Shown piece by piece: positions 34,977 to 43,344 of a stretch of DNA of 64,000 nt. Origin of the DNA: Polaribacter sp. BM10 (GTDB lineage: Bacteria; Bacteroidota; Bacteroidia; Flavobacteriales; Flavobacteriaceae); NCBI RefSeq assembly GCF_002005425.1, contig NZ_CP019704.1, positions 1,756,001 to 1,820,000 of the forward strand, written 5' to 3'. Position 1 is the first letter of the stretch. Each line of letters starts with the position of its first letter. The position numbers and the translations under genes are program-made. Under the pieces are notes generated by a model. The model saw nothing but the letters and a program-made list of their open reading frames with translations. It made no database searches and was not told the origin of the DNA.

Positions 34977-34982
34977 CACATT

Positions 34983-35591
34983 ATGAAAAAAATCCATCTA
35001 CAAATTCTACTTTCAGTTTTTTATGGAATTTTTTGCTTTTTAATAATCGGTTGTAACGGAAAAAAAGAAAAAAATAAACTGAATAAACAAATTGAATATG
35101 AATTTGAGAGGAAAATGGTTACATACGACTTTGGAAATGGCTCAACTGAAAAAGTGGAACTTTATATCGATAAACTAAACGACACAATTGGAAATCAAAT
35201 TTTTGCTTATAACAATGAAATTATTGACAAATCGAAAAGTTTATTTTACGAATTAAATATTGAGAAAATTAAAAACTCAAACGAATATATAGGAAAAATA
35301 AAATATCACTTTAATCCAAACAAAGAGGGAAAGTTAGTTGGGTTTACTTTTACTGTAATTAGCAAAACGGAGGAGAAAACTGACTTTATAAACTTTGAAA
35401 ACTATGATAAAATAAAAAATCAATTGGAATTTAAGTTTAAAAATAGTAGTGATACAATAATTGGACACATTCACTCTCAACATACAATGGATATTAAAAA
35501 CAATGAAGAGAAATTAAGATTTAGAGAAATTTTCATTTCAGTTGACAATTATGAAAAAACGAATAACCCATTTACGAAAGGACTACGTTGA
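34983..35591 (+). CDS. Lipoprotein, unknown function (c40)
   Basis: Start ATG 34983, seven bases after the R' box; an in-frame extension through the attC is rejected. Signal MKKIHLQILLSVFYGIFCFL then IIGC is the lipobox. 202 residues in all, the mature part Lys/Asn-rich with predicted β-strands. Ends match over ten bases (GTTAGCTCAC/GTGAGCTAAC). No family recognised. Confidence 0.6.
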   Translation: MKKIHLQILLSVFYGIFCFLIIGCNGKKEKNKLNKQIEYEFERKMVTYDFGNGSTEKVELYIDKLNDTIGNQIFAYNNEIIDKSKSLFYELNIEKIKNSNEYIGKIKYHFNPNKEGKLVGFTFTVISKTEEKTDFINFENYDKIKNQLEFKFKNSSDTIIGHIHSQHTMDIKNNEEKLRFREIFISVDNYEKTNNPFTKGLR

Positions 35592-35600
35592 ATTAACGTG

Positions 35601-35735
35601 AGCTAACACCGTGTAAAAAAAATTGCTTAATTTTAGCTTAACTAAAGTTAGTTGCATTTTTGTAAACTCCTATTTTCCTGCGGAAAATAGCCGTTCACTT
35701 TAAACGCAACTTTTCTTAACACAACAACGTTACCC
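35601..35735 (+). repeat. attC-like site 39 (end of c40)
   Basis: R'' AGCTAAC 35601-35607; R' GTTACCC 35729-35735. Hairpin CTATTTTCC-tgc-GGAAAATAG. Confidence 0.87.
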
Positions 35736-35760
35736 AACATTTGAAAAAAAACAGAATTTA

Positions 35761-36177
35761 ATGAAAAAAGCAATCGGAATTGGAGTTTTATTTATCTCAA
35801 TCATTTCTTGCGGATATTTATTCCAACTTGAAAACGATGAAAAATTGGCAAAAAAAATTGAAAATGAACTTTACTCTGAAAATGGAGCGGTTGATTTTGC
35901 AAAAATGACTGATTTTGATTGGGACAGTTTAATAATTCTCGGACCTTACACAACGATAGAAAATATTGAAAAAGAATTTGACTTAAATCTTGCTAATATT
36001 AGACAAAACGGAATTCACTATTCTGATTATTATGATTTAGTCGTTTTCATAAAAGATAAAAAATCTGTAAAAATTATTGAACTTAAAAGAGCAATAAATT
36101 CACAACGGAAAATTATTAAAAAAGAAGAAAGTAAATTTAAAACTGGAGAGAACGGAATAATAAAACTGACCGAATAA
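35761..36177 (+). CDS. Lipoprotein with FDWD motif, paralogue of c24 gene (c41)
   Basis: 138 residues. Signal MKKAIGIGVLFISIISC with lipobox IISC. AVDFAKMTDFDWDSLIILGP, then IENIEKEFDLNLA and a strand pair YDLVVFIKDKKSVKIIELKR, align with the first half of the 290-residue c24 lipoprotein. This copy is the minimal form. Probably an anchored envelope protein. Function unknown. Confidence 0.65.
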   Translation: MKKAIGIGVLFISIISCGYLFQLENDEKLAKKIENELYSENGAVDFAKMTDFDWDSLIILGPYTTIENIEKEFDLNLANIRQNGIHYSDYYDLVVFIKDKKSVKIIELKRAINSQRKIIKKEESKFKTGENGIIKLTE

Positions 36178-36184
36178 AAACGTT

Positions 36185-36317
36185 GGGTAACAATGTATAA
36201 CCGCAATTACGGCGGATTCGACTACGTCCGAATCCACTCGGAATTGCGAGCGTCAGTGCTTAACCGAAAATCATTAACTTTAATCCCGTAACTGACGGTT
36301 ATACGAGACCGTTAGCT
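36185..36317 (+). repeat. attC-like site 40, G+C-rich type B (end of c41)
   Basis: R'' GGGTAAC 36185-36191; R' GTTAGCT 36311-36317. Same family as site 21 (hairpin GGATTCG...CGAATCC, arms TGTATAACCGCAATTACGG and ACTGACGGTTATAC). Confidence 0.85.
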
Positions 36318-36329
36318 GTAATTTGAAAG

Positions 36330-37004
36330 ATGAAAATTTTTAAAACTATATTGTTTCTATTATTTACCACATCCTCTATCTATGGACAAATTGAAATAGA
36401 TAGTTTATACGTTTTTACTGGAAAAAAAATATCAATTAAGAAAGTAAAAGGTTTTGAAGACAAAAAAACGCTAATAGACACAATTGTAGTTAATGATTCA
36501 ATAATATACATCGAAACTCCAAATGTAATTCAAGATTATAAATACAGAGCGAAATTCAAGATAATTGAGCAATTTAAAGGAGATTTACCCTATAAAAAAA
36601 TTGAATTTGATTTGTATAATCATTATGGAAAGCCAAAACTTTCAAAATCAAATACTTTTTTATTATTTGTTATTAAAATAGATGGAGAATTTCAATTATT
36701 AAAATATGCAAATCATCGTGTCTATGAAACCGATAACGGAAAATTTGCCATTCCATATGACAAAAATGAATATCGAAATCAAAATGTACCATTACTCAAA
36801 ATTGAACCTAAAAAAATTAATTTCAAGCAAGTTCCAGAATTTAGGATTTATGAAGATGATTCACCAGATTGGGTGAAAAGGACTTATCCAAAACCATATT
36901 ATCGAATCGAAAAAAATAAAGCAATTCCGATTTTTGGAAATTATATAGAGGATTATATAAAATTAAGATTAAACGGAACTTTGAAAGATATATTTAACAA
37001 CTGA
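36330..37004 (+). CDS. Exported hypothetical protein (c42)
   Basis: 224 residues, signal peptide MKIFKTILFLLFTTSSIYGQ. The mature protein begins with a strand-rich domain (YRAKFKIIEQFKGDLPYKKI, then TFLLFVIKIDGEFQLLKYA), similar in layout to exported proteins predicted to have an NTR/TIMP-like OB fold. I cannot confirm that. The C-terminus is Pro/Tyr-rich. Ends match over ten bases (GTTAGCTGTA/TACAGCTAAC). Confidence 0.6.
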   Translation: MKIFKTILFLLFTTSSIYGQIEIDSLYVFTGKKISIKKVKGFEDKKTLIDTIVVNDSIIYIETPNVIQDYKYRAKFKIIEQFKGDLPYKKIEFDLYNHYGKPKLSKSNTFLLFVIKIDGEFQLLKYANHRVYETDNGKFAIPYDKNEYRNQNVPLLKIEPKKINFKQVPEFRIYEDDSPDWVKRTYPKPYYRIEKNKAIPIFGNYIEDYIKLRLNGTLKDIFNN

Positions 37005-37016
37005 ATTAAAAACTAC

Positions 37017-37147
37017 AGCTAACAATGGCTATAAGTAATTGCTTGTTCTCACCTACTTCTGAAAATCCTCGCGGATTTTCAGCTTGGTTTGTACTTGCAA
37101 AGTTAAGTGCTAAACCACGCAACTACTCATAGCCGAGAACGTTAGCA
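37017..37147 (+). repeat. attC-like site 41 (end of c42)
   Basis: R'' AGCTAAC 37017-37023; R' GTTAGCA 37141-37147. Common hairpin. The arms GGCTATAAGTAATTGC and GCAACTACTCATAGCC differ from all others but still pair, a clear compensatory set. Confidence 0.9.
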
Positions 37148-37162
37148 AATATTAAAAAAAAA

Positions 37163-39475
37163 ATGGAGATAGAACTTAAAGATAGCTTAAATAAAGCGAT
37201 TACAAATGGAGTAAACCTGTTTTTAGGAGCAGGATTCTCTATTTATTCCAAGGATATAAAAGGTAATAACCTTCCTTTGGGAAACAAACTCAGTGAAGAA
37301 TTAATTTCTAAATTTAAATGTCCACCTATAAATGACCTGAGTAAAGTTTGTACTATCATCGATTCAACTGATAGTATTGGTTTGAAAAATTTTCTTGTTA
37401 ACCGATTTTCTATAAATGAATATGACTCAAGATATGAATCTATTTTAAAAATTAATTCACCAAGAATTTTTACGACAAATATTGACAACCTAATATATAA
37501 AATATTTGAAAAATCAAATAAAAAATATATAAATAATATATTTACGGATGGGTTTTGTTACAATGATTCAACTTGTATAGATTATATCCCATTACATGGT
37601 TGTGTTGAAGACATAGAATCCAAATTTTTATTTAATAAACAAGAAATATCTTCCTCATTTAGAACCCAAAAAAATGGATGGACTAGCTTAACCAATGCTG
37701 CTTCACAATTACCATCAATTTTTATTGGTTATAGTTTAGAAGATGTAGGTGCAATTGAGTCGTTATTTGGTGAAAATACAAGTATTTCAACTCAAAAAGA
37801 GAAATGGATTTTACTATACAAAAAAGACGAAGGAACTGAAGCTTATTTTAAAGCTTTAGGCTTTAATATAATTATTGGTGACACGTTAAGTTTTCTTGAT
37901 TATATAAATAAAATACCTCTAAAAAGTGAAAAAACCATAAATGAATTTAAGGATAGCCTACATCTAATATTTGAGCAAGAATATGTAAAAAAAGCTAATC
38001 AGAATAACAGAGTAAGACAAATTGATGAATTTTTTTTAGGTTCCCCTCCTATTTGGTCTGATATTCAATTCAATAGAATTTACTCTACATCTCATCTATC
38101 AAAAATTTTAAACCTTGTAGAATCTAAAAAAAATATTATAATAACAGGAATACCTGCATCAGGTAAATCTACTTTAAAGTTACAAATCGCAAATAGTTTA
38201 AAAAAAGAGCATAGAGTTTTTATGTTTGAAAACATTAGTTTCAATAAATCTGAGATTATAAAAAAAGAAGTTAAACAAAAAACAATAATTTTAGTAGATA
38301 ATTATACTACAGACACAGAATCTTTTTTAAATATTTCACAAAATCCACATATAAAATTAATAGGATTTGATAGATATTTTTATGTTGATATGTCTAGCCA
38401 TAGACTATCGAAAGATGATTTTAATTTTTATGATGTCTCAGACTTAAACGACAAAGACATTCAAAGTATTTATAATAGCATACCTCAATCTATAAGAAAA
38501 CCAAATTTAACAAAAAAAACAAAAGTTAATGAAGTTCCTTCAATTTTTGAAATTGTTAATTATAATATAAATAAGCCCGCTTTAAGCGATAGGTATAGAG
38601 AAGTATTAGATGAATTAAATCAAGATGACCCTGATTTATTAGACTTACTTTTACTAACAAGTTACTTACATTCATGTAGAGTACCTCTTTCTTTTGAAGT
38701 TGCCAATTCATTCTTAGATAATGATTACCAATATTATGAAGTCATTGAAATGATAAACTCCTTAAAAGGAATGGTTAATGAAGCTATTGGTAATGTAATT
38801 TTTGAAAAATCTGAAGAACAAGACTATTATGAACCAAGGTCTCAAGTTTTGGCTGAAACAATAATTAGCCAATCAAAGTATGAATATTTTAAAAGAATGT
38901 TTAGTAAATTTCATACAAATGTTCCTAAACATCAAATACCAAACTTTAAAACTTTTAAGCGAAAAGCTTATGATTCCTTTTACGTAAATAAATCTTATCA
39001 TAAATGGGATGAAGGGTTAGATTTTTATGAAGAAGCATATTTTAAGGATAAAAGTCCGTTTTTATTACAACAAAGTGCTATCTATCTAATGCAAAAAAAG
39101 AGATTTACAGAAGCTGCGATACAAATAGATAAAGCTTTACAGTCAAGTTATAAGCGTTTTTTCACAATTGAAAACACTCACGCCATCATACTATTTAAAG
39201 CTAATATAAACTCTATAGATTCTAATTCTAGCGTTAGAAATACCTTAGATAAGAGTATGGAAATATTAAAAAAATGTTATTTAGAAGATAAGAGAAAAAC
39301 TTACCATGCAATTACATTTGCGGAACAATCAATTTCTTATCACATTAAATACCCTGATGAAACATCAAAAGAATACTTAAGCATAGCTAAAGGATGGTTA
39401 AATGAAATTGAAGTAGAAAAACGTTGGAATAGAAAATCAAAAGAATTATTACGTGAATTAACTTTAATAGTATAA
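37163..39475 (+). CDS. SIR2-like STAND NTPase, candidate anti-phage defence protein (c43)
   Basis: 770 residues in three parts. Residues 1-~260 are SIR2-like: NLFLGAGFS (NAD loop, 18-26), FTTNIDNLIY (~103-112) with the conserved Asn and Asp, YIPLHG with His145, and FIGYSLED. Residues ~300-560 are a P-loop NTPase: IIITGIPASGKSTLKL (Walker A ~residue 330), IILVDNYTTD (Walker B-like). The C-terminal ~200 residues are helical, TPR-like (QQSAIYLMQKKRFTEAAIQI). Known SIR2-STAND proteins deplete NAD+ on phage sensing by the C-terminal repeats. Such a role here is well supported by layout but untested. Sole gene of its cassette. Confidence 0.8.
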   Translation: MEIELKDSLNKAITNGVNLFLGAGFSIYSKDIKGNNLPLGNKLSEELISKFKCPPINDLSKVCTIIDSTDSIGLKNFLVNRFSINEYDSRYESILKINSPRIFTTNIDNLIYKIFEKSNKKYINNIFTDGFCYNDSTCIDYIPLHGCVEDIESKFLFNKQEISSSFRTQKNGWTSLTNAASQLPSIFIGYSLEDVGAIESLFGENTSISTQKEKWILLYKKDEGTEAYFKALGFNIIIGDTLSFLDYINKIPLKSEKTINEFKDSLHLIFEQEYVKKANQNNRVRQIDEFFLGSPPIWSDIQFNRIYSTSHLSKILNLVESKKNIIITGIPASGKSTLKLQIANSLKKEHRVFMFENISFNKSEIIKKEVKQKTIILVDNYTTDTESFLNISQNPHIKLIGFDRYFYVDMSSHRLSKDDFNFYDVSDLNDKDIQSIYNSIPQSIRKPNLTKKTKVNEVPSIFEIVNYNINKPALSDRYREVLDELNQDDPDLLDLLLLTSYLHSCRVPLSFEVANSFLDNDYQYYEVIEMINSLKGMVNEAIGNVIFEKSEEQDYYEPRSQVLAETIISQSKYEYFKRMFSKFHTNVPKHQIPNFKTFKRKAYDSFYVNKSYHKWDEGLDFYEEAYFKDKSPFLLQQSAIYLMQKKRFTEAAIQIDKALQSSYKRFFTIENTHAIILFKANINSIDSNSSVRNTLDKSMEILKKCYLEDKRKTYHAITFAEQSISYHIKYPDETSKEYLSIAKGWLNEIEVEKRWNRKSKELLRELTLIV

Positions 39476-39480
39476 ACATT

Positions 39481-39610
39481 TGCTAACACCGTTTATAATT
39501 AATTGCTAGATATCGCTTATTTAGGAAAATACTCGCAGAGTTTAAAGTTAGTTTTATTTACTAAATTTACTACTAAATAACGCAACTAATCATACACAAA
39601 ACCGTTACCA
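39481..39610 (+). repeat. attC-like site 42 (end of c43)
   Basis: R'' TGCTAAC 39481-39487; R' GTTACCA 39604-39610. The hairpin is weakened (AAAATACTC-gca-GAGTTTAA) but the arms GTTTATAATTAATTGC and GCAACTAATCATACAC remain. Confidence 0.83.
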
Positions 39611-39627
39611 CACATTAGAACGCAACA

Positions 39628-40263
39628 TTGAGAAATTGGAATAACATAGAATGGATTTTTGAAAAGGATGGAGCCTTAAGAGATATTTATGTCCAAAACT
39701 CAACCATTTCTGATTGGGAAAAAATAGTTAATTTATTAAACTCGGAACACAAAATACTATACGGAAATAGCGAAGAAAATTTCACAAACCAAGTTGATTT
39801 AGATTATGTAAAAAAAATGTTTGCGGACGAAACTGGAGAATTGGAAATCAAGTTTGTGAGAATTGACCTAAATGGAATTTCAATACTTTGCCACTTCTTT
39901 CTCGAAGAACAAATTGAATTTGACATAAATCCAACCGAAATTAAAACGGAATTGGAATTTATTGAGATTATGAATTTTATGAAATCTATCAGTTCAAAAT
40001 TGGAAAAACAAATAACACTTTGCGGAGAAAATCAACCTGAATTTCCTCTCATAAAAATTGACACTAAAAACGGAATTGAGAAAGTGCTGACAGAAAAAGA
40101 GGCTGAAAATTTGTGGAAAAAATCAGACCAGAATTTTAGCGTATTTACAAAGTTAAAGTCAAAAATAATAATGAAATACTTTCCGAAAATATTTGAAAAG
40201 AAAATTATGGAAAGTGCAAATAGTGAATATAAATCAACACCGAAAGAAAAAAACGTGTGGTAA
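39628..40263 (+). CDS. Hypothetical soluble protein (c44)
   Basis: 211 residues from TTG 39628 (MRNWNNIEWIFEKDGALRDI). Alternating strands in the first half (LEIKFVRIDLNGISILCHFF) and helices in the second (FIEIMNFMKSISSKLEKQIT). No signal or transmembrane segment. The shape recalls immunity-type proteins with SUKH- or Imm-like folds, but this is a guess. The last codons and stop run into R'' (GTGGTAAC). Ends match over ten bases (GTTACCACAC/GTGTGGTAAC). Confidence 0.55.
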   Translation: MRNWNNIEWIFEKDGALRDIYVQNSTISDWEKIVNLLNSEHKILYGNSEENFTNQVDLDYVKKMFADETGELEIKFVRIDLNGISILCHFFLEEQIEFDINPTEIKTELEFIEIMNFMKSISSKLEKQITLCGENQPEFPLIKIDTKNGIEKVLTEKEAENLWKKSDQNFSVFTKLKSKIIMKYFPKIFEKKIMESANSEYKSTPKEKNVW

Positions 40264-40391
40264 CACCGTATATAATTTATTGCTGGCTTATTGCCTACTT
40301 GCGAAAGTCCTCACGGACTTTCTTGGTCGGTAAATATTTACTAAATTAGTTGCTTAAAACACGCAACAAACCATATACAACAACGTTGTGC
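40258..40391 (+). repeat. attC-like site 43 (end of c44)
   Basis: R'' TGGTAAC 40258-40264; R' GTTGTGC 40385-40391. Hairpin GAAAGTCC-tcac-GGACTTTC. Confidence 0.9.
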
Positions 40392-40421
40392 GTCATTGGA
40401 ACTCACTCAAAAAGAATCAAA

Positions 40422-40841
40422 ATGAAAAGTGAAAATTGGACAAATTCTGATGACGGAAAAATTAATCCGAATGAATACTATTCAGAGATGATAACTGAAT
40501 TTCCTACTCTTAAAAACGAAATAGAAGATGAAGAACCAGAGATGGTACACTTTAGAATGGAAATTTTTTCGAGCTACAATATTGAGCAGATAAAAACAAA
40601 GAATCACTCGGAATTAAAACGCTGTTTTGAATTTCAAGAATCTCGGATTGAAAAGCTGAACTCTGAATTAATAAATGCGCTGAATGTTTCTTATTTTGAA
40701 TCATTATTGCTTGGAGAATGTGCAAGTGAAATGACTGAAATCAGAAAATTAATGACACCAAAATTAGAAAAAGTCTATTCCGAGTACGAGGAATACTATG
40801 AGAAATTTGCAAAAGTGATATCAAATACAAACTCACAATAA
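40422..40841 (+). CDS. Hypothetical acidic protein, first of a coupled pair (c45)
   Basis: 139 residues from ATG 40422; a longer frame starting in the attC is discarded. The protein is acidic and helical (YYSEMITEFPTLKNEIEDEE, HFRMEIFSSYNIEQIKTKNH). Its stop overlaps the next start (TAATG), so the two genes are translationally coupled and probably act together. Family uncertain. Confidence 0.55.
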   Translation: MKSENWTNSDDGKINPNEYYSEMITEFPTLKNEIEDEEPEMVHFRMEIFSSYNIEQIKTKNHSELKRCFEFQESRIEKLNSELINALNVSYFESLLLGECASEMTEIRKLMTPKLEKVYSEYEEYYEKFAKVISNTNSQ

Positions 40842-41224
40842 TGCAAAAATCAAATTCTATATTTCTAAAAAATCAACTAAACAAATTCCTTCACGAAGTT
40901 GGAATAGAAAATTTCTCTATGGAAAATTTTGAACAAATAGAATATATCGTAGAATATGACTTAGATGAAAAGCAAGAATCTAAAACAAATTCAGACGATA
41001 TTATGCGTCTTTGGTCACTTCCGAATGTAATTGGAAAAAAACTAAATTTAAATGAAGTTTGTGAAAGGTTAGTAACTTACAAAAATGAAATACCGCTTTG
41101 GATAAAAGTAAAAGGAACTGATGAAAGTAATGTTCTGAAATTATTAATAAGTAAAAGATTTCGGAAAGTTAAAATCATTGAGGAATGGCATAAACTTAAT
41201 GAATATAAACCAATAATGGAATAA
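40841..41224 (+). CDS. Hypothetical protein, second of a coupled pair (c45)
   Basis: 127 residues, starting at the ATG within TAATG of the upstream gene. Mixed α/β; ends with VKIIEEWHKLNEYKPIME. No signal or transmembrane part. It is the last gene before the attC that was split by the 14.9-kb integrative element. Confidence 0.5.
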   Translation: MQKSNSIFLKNQLNKFLHEVGIENFSMENFEQIEYIVEYDLDEKQESKTNSDDIMRLWSLPNVIGKKLNLNEVCERLVTYKNEIPLWIKVKGTDESNVLKLLISKRFRKVKIIEEWHKLNEYKPIME

Positions 41225-41233
41225 AAAACGAAC

Positions 41234-41247
41234 GCACAACACCGTGT
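41234..41247 (+). repeat. attC-like site 44, left fragment (end of c45)
   Basis: R'' GCACAAC 41234-41240 plus ACCGTGT. The rest of the site, with the common L'' arm, hairpin and R' box, continues at 56107. Own cassette start GTTGTGCGT fits ACGCACAAC. The split proves that the element entered an existing attC. Confidence 0.85.
41236..41247 (+). repeat. Left attachment core of the integrative element
   Basis: ACAACACCGTGT, identical at 56095-56106. With adjacent bases it forms CACAACACcGTGTTGTG, a perfect 8-bp inverted repeat about one base, the likely strand-exchange region. Confidence 0.8.
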
Positions 41248-41306
41248 TGTGTAGATAACACTCTGTATGTTTTGATTTTATTGACTTATCTAGAAAAAAA
41301 TTAAAA

Positions 41307-41327
41307 TAGGTACAACATAGGTACAAC
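41307..41327 (+). repeat. Arm-type direct repeats near left end of element
   Basis: TAGGTACAAC occurs at 41307-41316 and 41318-41327. The same decamer occurs near the right end (55972-55981) with AGGTACAAC at 55961-55969. The repeats are probably integrase arm sites. Confidence 0.6.
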
Positions 41328-41376
41328 TTTTTAATTCTAAAATATAAAAAGAAAATATTATAATTTATTTGCATAA

Positions 41377-41410
41377 AAAAACCGTTTCTAATTGCTTAGA
41401 AACGGTTTTT
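41377..41410 (-). terminator. Rho-independent terminator after DUF6266 gene
   Basis: Perfect 15-bp stem AAAAACCGTTTCTAA/TTAGAAACGGTTTTT with loop TTGC. The T-run on the - strand follows the stem. It lies 23 bases after the last - gene of the element and closes the operon. It can work in both directions. Confidence 0.8.
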
Positions 41411-41432
41411 AAATATGTATTACCACCTGTTA

Positions 41433-42077
41433 TTATGGTGCTGCCGTACCAGAGCCTAAATACACACTATTTGACACTGTTTTTAAATCTTCGGTAACAA
41501 ACGCCATAAATAATTCAACGGTATCACCAGCGTAAGTATTTGGGATTCTCAACAATTGAGTACCTGCTTCTCTATCCGCACCACCCAATATATAAATTGA
41601 TTCTTTTTTACTTGGATTATAAACTAAAACCATTGCTTTATCAGTTGCATTTGCATTACCTTCTGCTGAATTATCATCCCATGCAAAACTCACTTGCCCT
41701 GGAGTAGTTATATCTGTTGTAGGATTTAATGCACTTGATAAAGAACCTCTACTCAATAATGCATTTGCATAATCAATTGTAAAATTAGGTGCAATACCAC
41801 CAACCGCATTGTTTAACACATAAGACATTGCAGCATTAAACTCAGTCTTTTTTGTTGCAAAAGCTTTGTAACCAATTTTTATAAATTCTTTGTTAGCTTG
41901 CAAGTATTCTAATGTAATTGTAAATTTATTACGCTGATTCACTTGCCCTTCTGTTCTTGGATTAGCAACACTAGAAGGTTTGATTCTTAAATAATCAATA
42001 CCTTTCCAGCTACCGCCGATCACATTGCCTACCTTACCTGATAGTCCTCCTAAAATTCCTTGAGAGATTTTCCCCAT
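41433..42077 (-). CDS. DUF6266 family protein
   Basis: 214 residues. MGKISQGILGGLSGKVGNVI then GGSWKGIDYLRIKPS is the typical DUF6266 start, and the C-terminal part has FAWDDNSAEGN and VELFMAFVTEDLKTVSNSVY. The family is common in Bacteroidota mobile elements and has no established function. It is the last gene before the left attachment site and is followed by a strong terminator. Confidence 0.75.
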   Translation of the reverse strand: MGKISQGILGGLSGKVGNVIGGSWKGIDYLRIKPSSVANPRTEGQVNQRNKFTITLEYLQANKEFIKIGYKAFATKKTEFNAAMSYVLNNAVGGIAPNFTIDYANALLSRGSLSSALNPTTDITTPGQVSFAWDDNSAEGNANATDKAMVLVYNPSKKESIYILGGADREAGTQLLRIPNTYAGDTVELFMAFVTEDLKTVSNSVYLGSGTAAP

Positions 42078-42215
42078 TTTATAAAAAATATTTAAATTAA
42101 TACTCGTTCGAATGTGGTACGGACTTAATATTGATTTTAAACCTTGCTAACTTCTCTAATATAACCAAAAATAAGCATTTTTGTTACCTTTTTAATGGTC
42201 TACGATGCTTTTGCA

Positions 42216-42656
42216 TCAAGCTTCTTTAGTTTGCATTAGATTGAAACAATTTTGAATATATGCAACCTTTAAAATCGCCATTTTTTCAATTACTTTTTGC
42301 AGTTCTTTTTCTTTGTTACTGATAACCTCAACTAAATTTATATGTTTTTGTAATACATTACCGCTAGAAGAATTTGCTTCTAATCCATTTTTAAGCGTTT
42401 TTCTACAATCATCAATAGTAATAAACGGAATTACACTACCTTTTAAATAAACAGCATATAAACCACCTATTTGCAGCATCATAGTCAAGTGAAATAATGT
42501 GTTTTTTAATTCTGGACTTGAAGTAGTAATTACAAAACAATTTGGACAAGGTTTTTCAAGTGGCTTACCACTATTAAGACCTTTGTTTAAAATAAAAAAA
42601 TGTGGGTTTGAGTAAGTGCGACCAATTTGATGTGTTTTGATTTCAAAAGTTGACAT
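42216..42656 (-). CDS. DUF6943-like protein of mobile element
   Basis: Start chosen at MSTFEIKTHQIGRTYSNPHF, 146 residues; an extra 13 codons upstream are less likely. NKGLNSGKPLEKPCPNCFVI contains a CxxC pair. FHLTMMLQIGGLYAVYLKGS precedes a helical C-terminus. I recall this pattern from DUF6943 proteins, which accompany DUF6266 in flavobacterial elements, but I cannot verify it here. Function unknown. Confidence 0.6.
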   Translation of the reverse strand: MSTFEIKTHQIGRTYSNPHFFILNKGLNSGKPLEKPCPNCFVITTSSPELKNTLFHLTMMLQIGGLYAVYLKGSVIPFITIDDCRKTLKNGLEANSSSGNVLQKHINLVEVISNKEKELQKVIEKMAILKVAYIQNCFNLMQTKEA

Positions 42657-42731
42657 AGGTATCCAATTTAAATTATGCTTCGCTGCGCTTCGCACATTTT
42701 TTTGGAAGTAAAAAGAGATATGCCTTAGAAT

Positions 42732-42886
42732 AGTGCCTTGGGATAGGCTGTCAAGGTTTTTGGGTAAAAGTTTTTTACAGCTAAATCTTGGTTTAAAAAT
42801 AAAAATATTATTAAAAAAAAAGTTTTATCCAAAACCCAAAGGGCTTGACCTTTACAGCCTAAAAGCGTTGGATGATGCAAGGCACT
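42732..42886. repeat. Nested long inverted repeat
   Basis: AGTGCCTT 42732-42739, AGGCTGT 42745-42751 and AAGG 42753-42756 are matched in reverse order by CCTT 42849-42852, ACAGCCT 42854-42860 and AAGGCACT 42879-42886. Between them, TTTTTGGGTAAAA pairs imperfectly with TTTTATCCAAAACCC. This would fold as one long hairpin. Confidence 0.65.
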
Positions 42887-43065
42887 TATATTTGCTATCT
42901 TTTTTTATTTATTGATTCTAAAAGGGTTTTAAAGATTTAAAGATTAAACAACTGACATAAAACACCTTAAAACGTAATTTGTATTACAATTTTCACTATA
43001 TTTACTAGTACAGTGGGTTTAAACTCACATTCTTTTTCATAGCAATTTTTACCCACCGCTCTACG

Positions 43066-43344
43066 ATGTGGGTTTCTTATTTTATTGAAATAATTAAATA
43101 CGGAGTACCTAGTGCGTTGGCAGTAGCGGTAATAAGTGTATTGCTTTTTATTTGGCTTGTACTGAATATATTGATTGGTTTCTTTAAAATTGAATGGAAA
43201 AAACCGATACTAAAACCTATTACAGCTAACATTTTAACTTACATATATAAAATTAAGAAAGCATTCAATTTTAGTGAAAACAACTTGACGTATTTACTTA
43301 AAAATAAAAAGTTATACTCTTATTGGCTTTTTTTGATTTTATAG
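43066..43344 (+). CDS. Possible small membrane protein
   Basis: 92 residues with one strong hydrophobic helix (VPSALAVAVISVLLFIWLVL) and a second hydrophobic end (LYSYWLFLIL). It is the only + strand frame of note in the element. The composition is plausible, but it has no recognisable family and no clear ribosome-binding site. Confidence 0.3.
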   Translation: MWVSYFIEIIKYGVPSALAVAVISVLLFIWLVLNILIGFFKIEWKKPILKPITANILTYIYKIKKAFNFSENNLTYLLKNKKLYSYWLFLIL

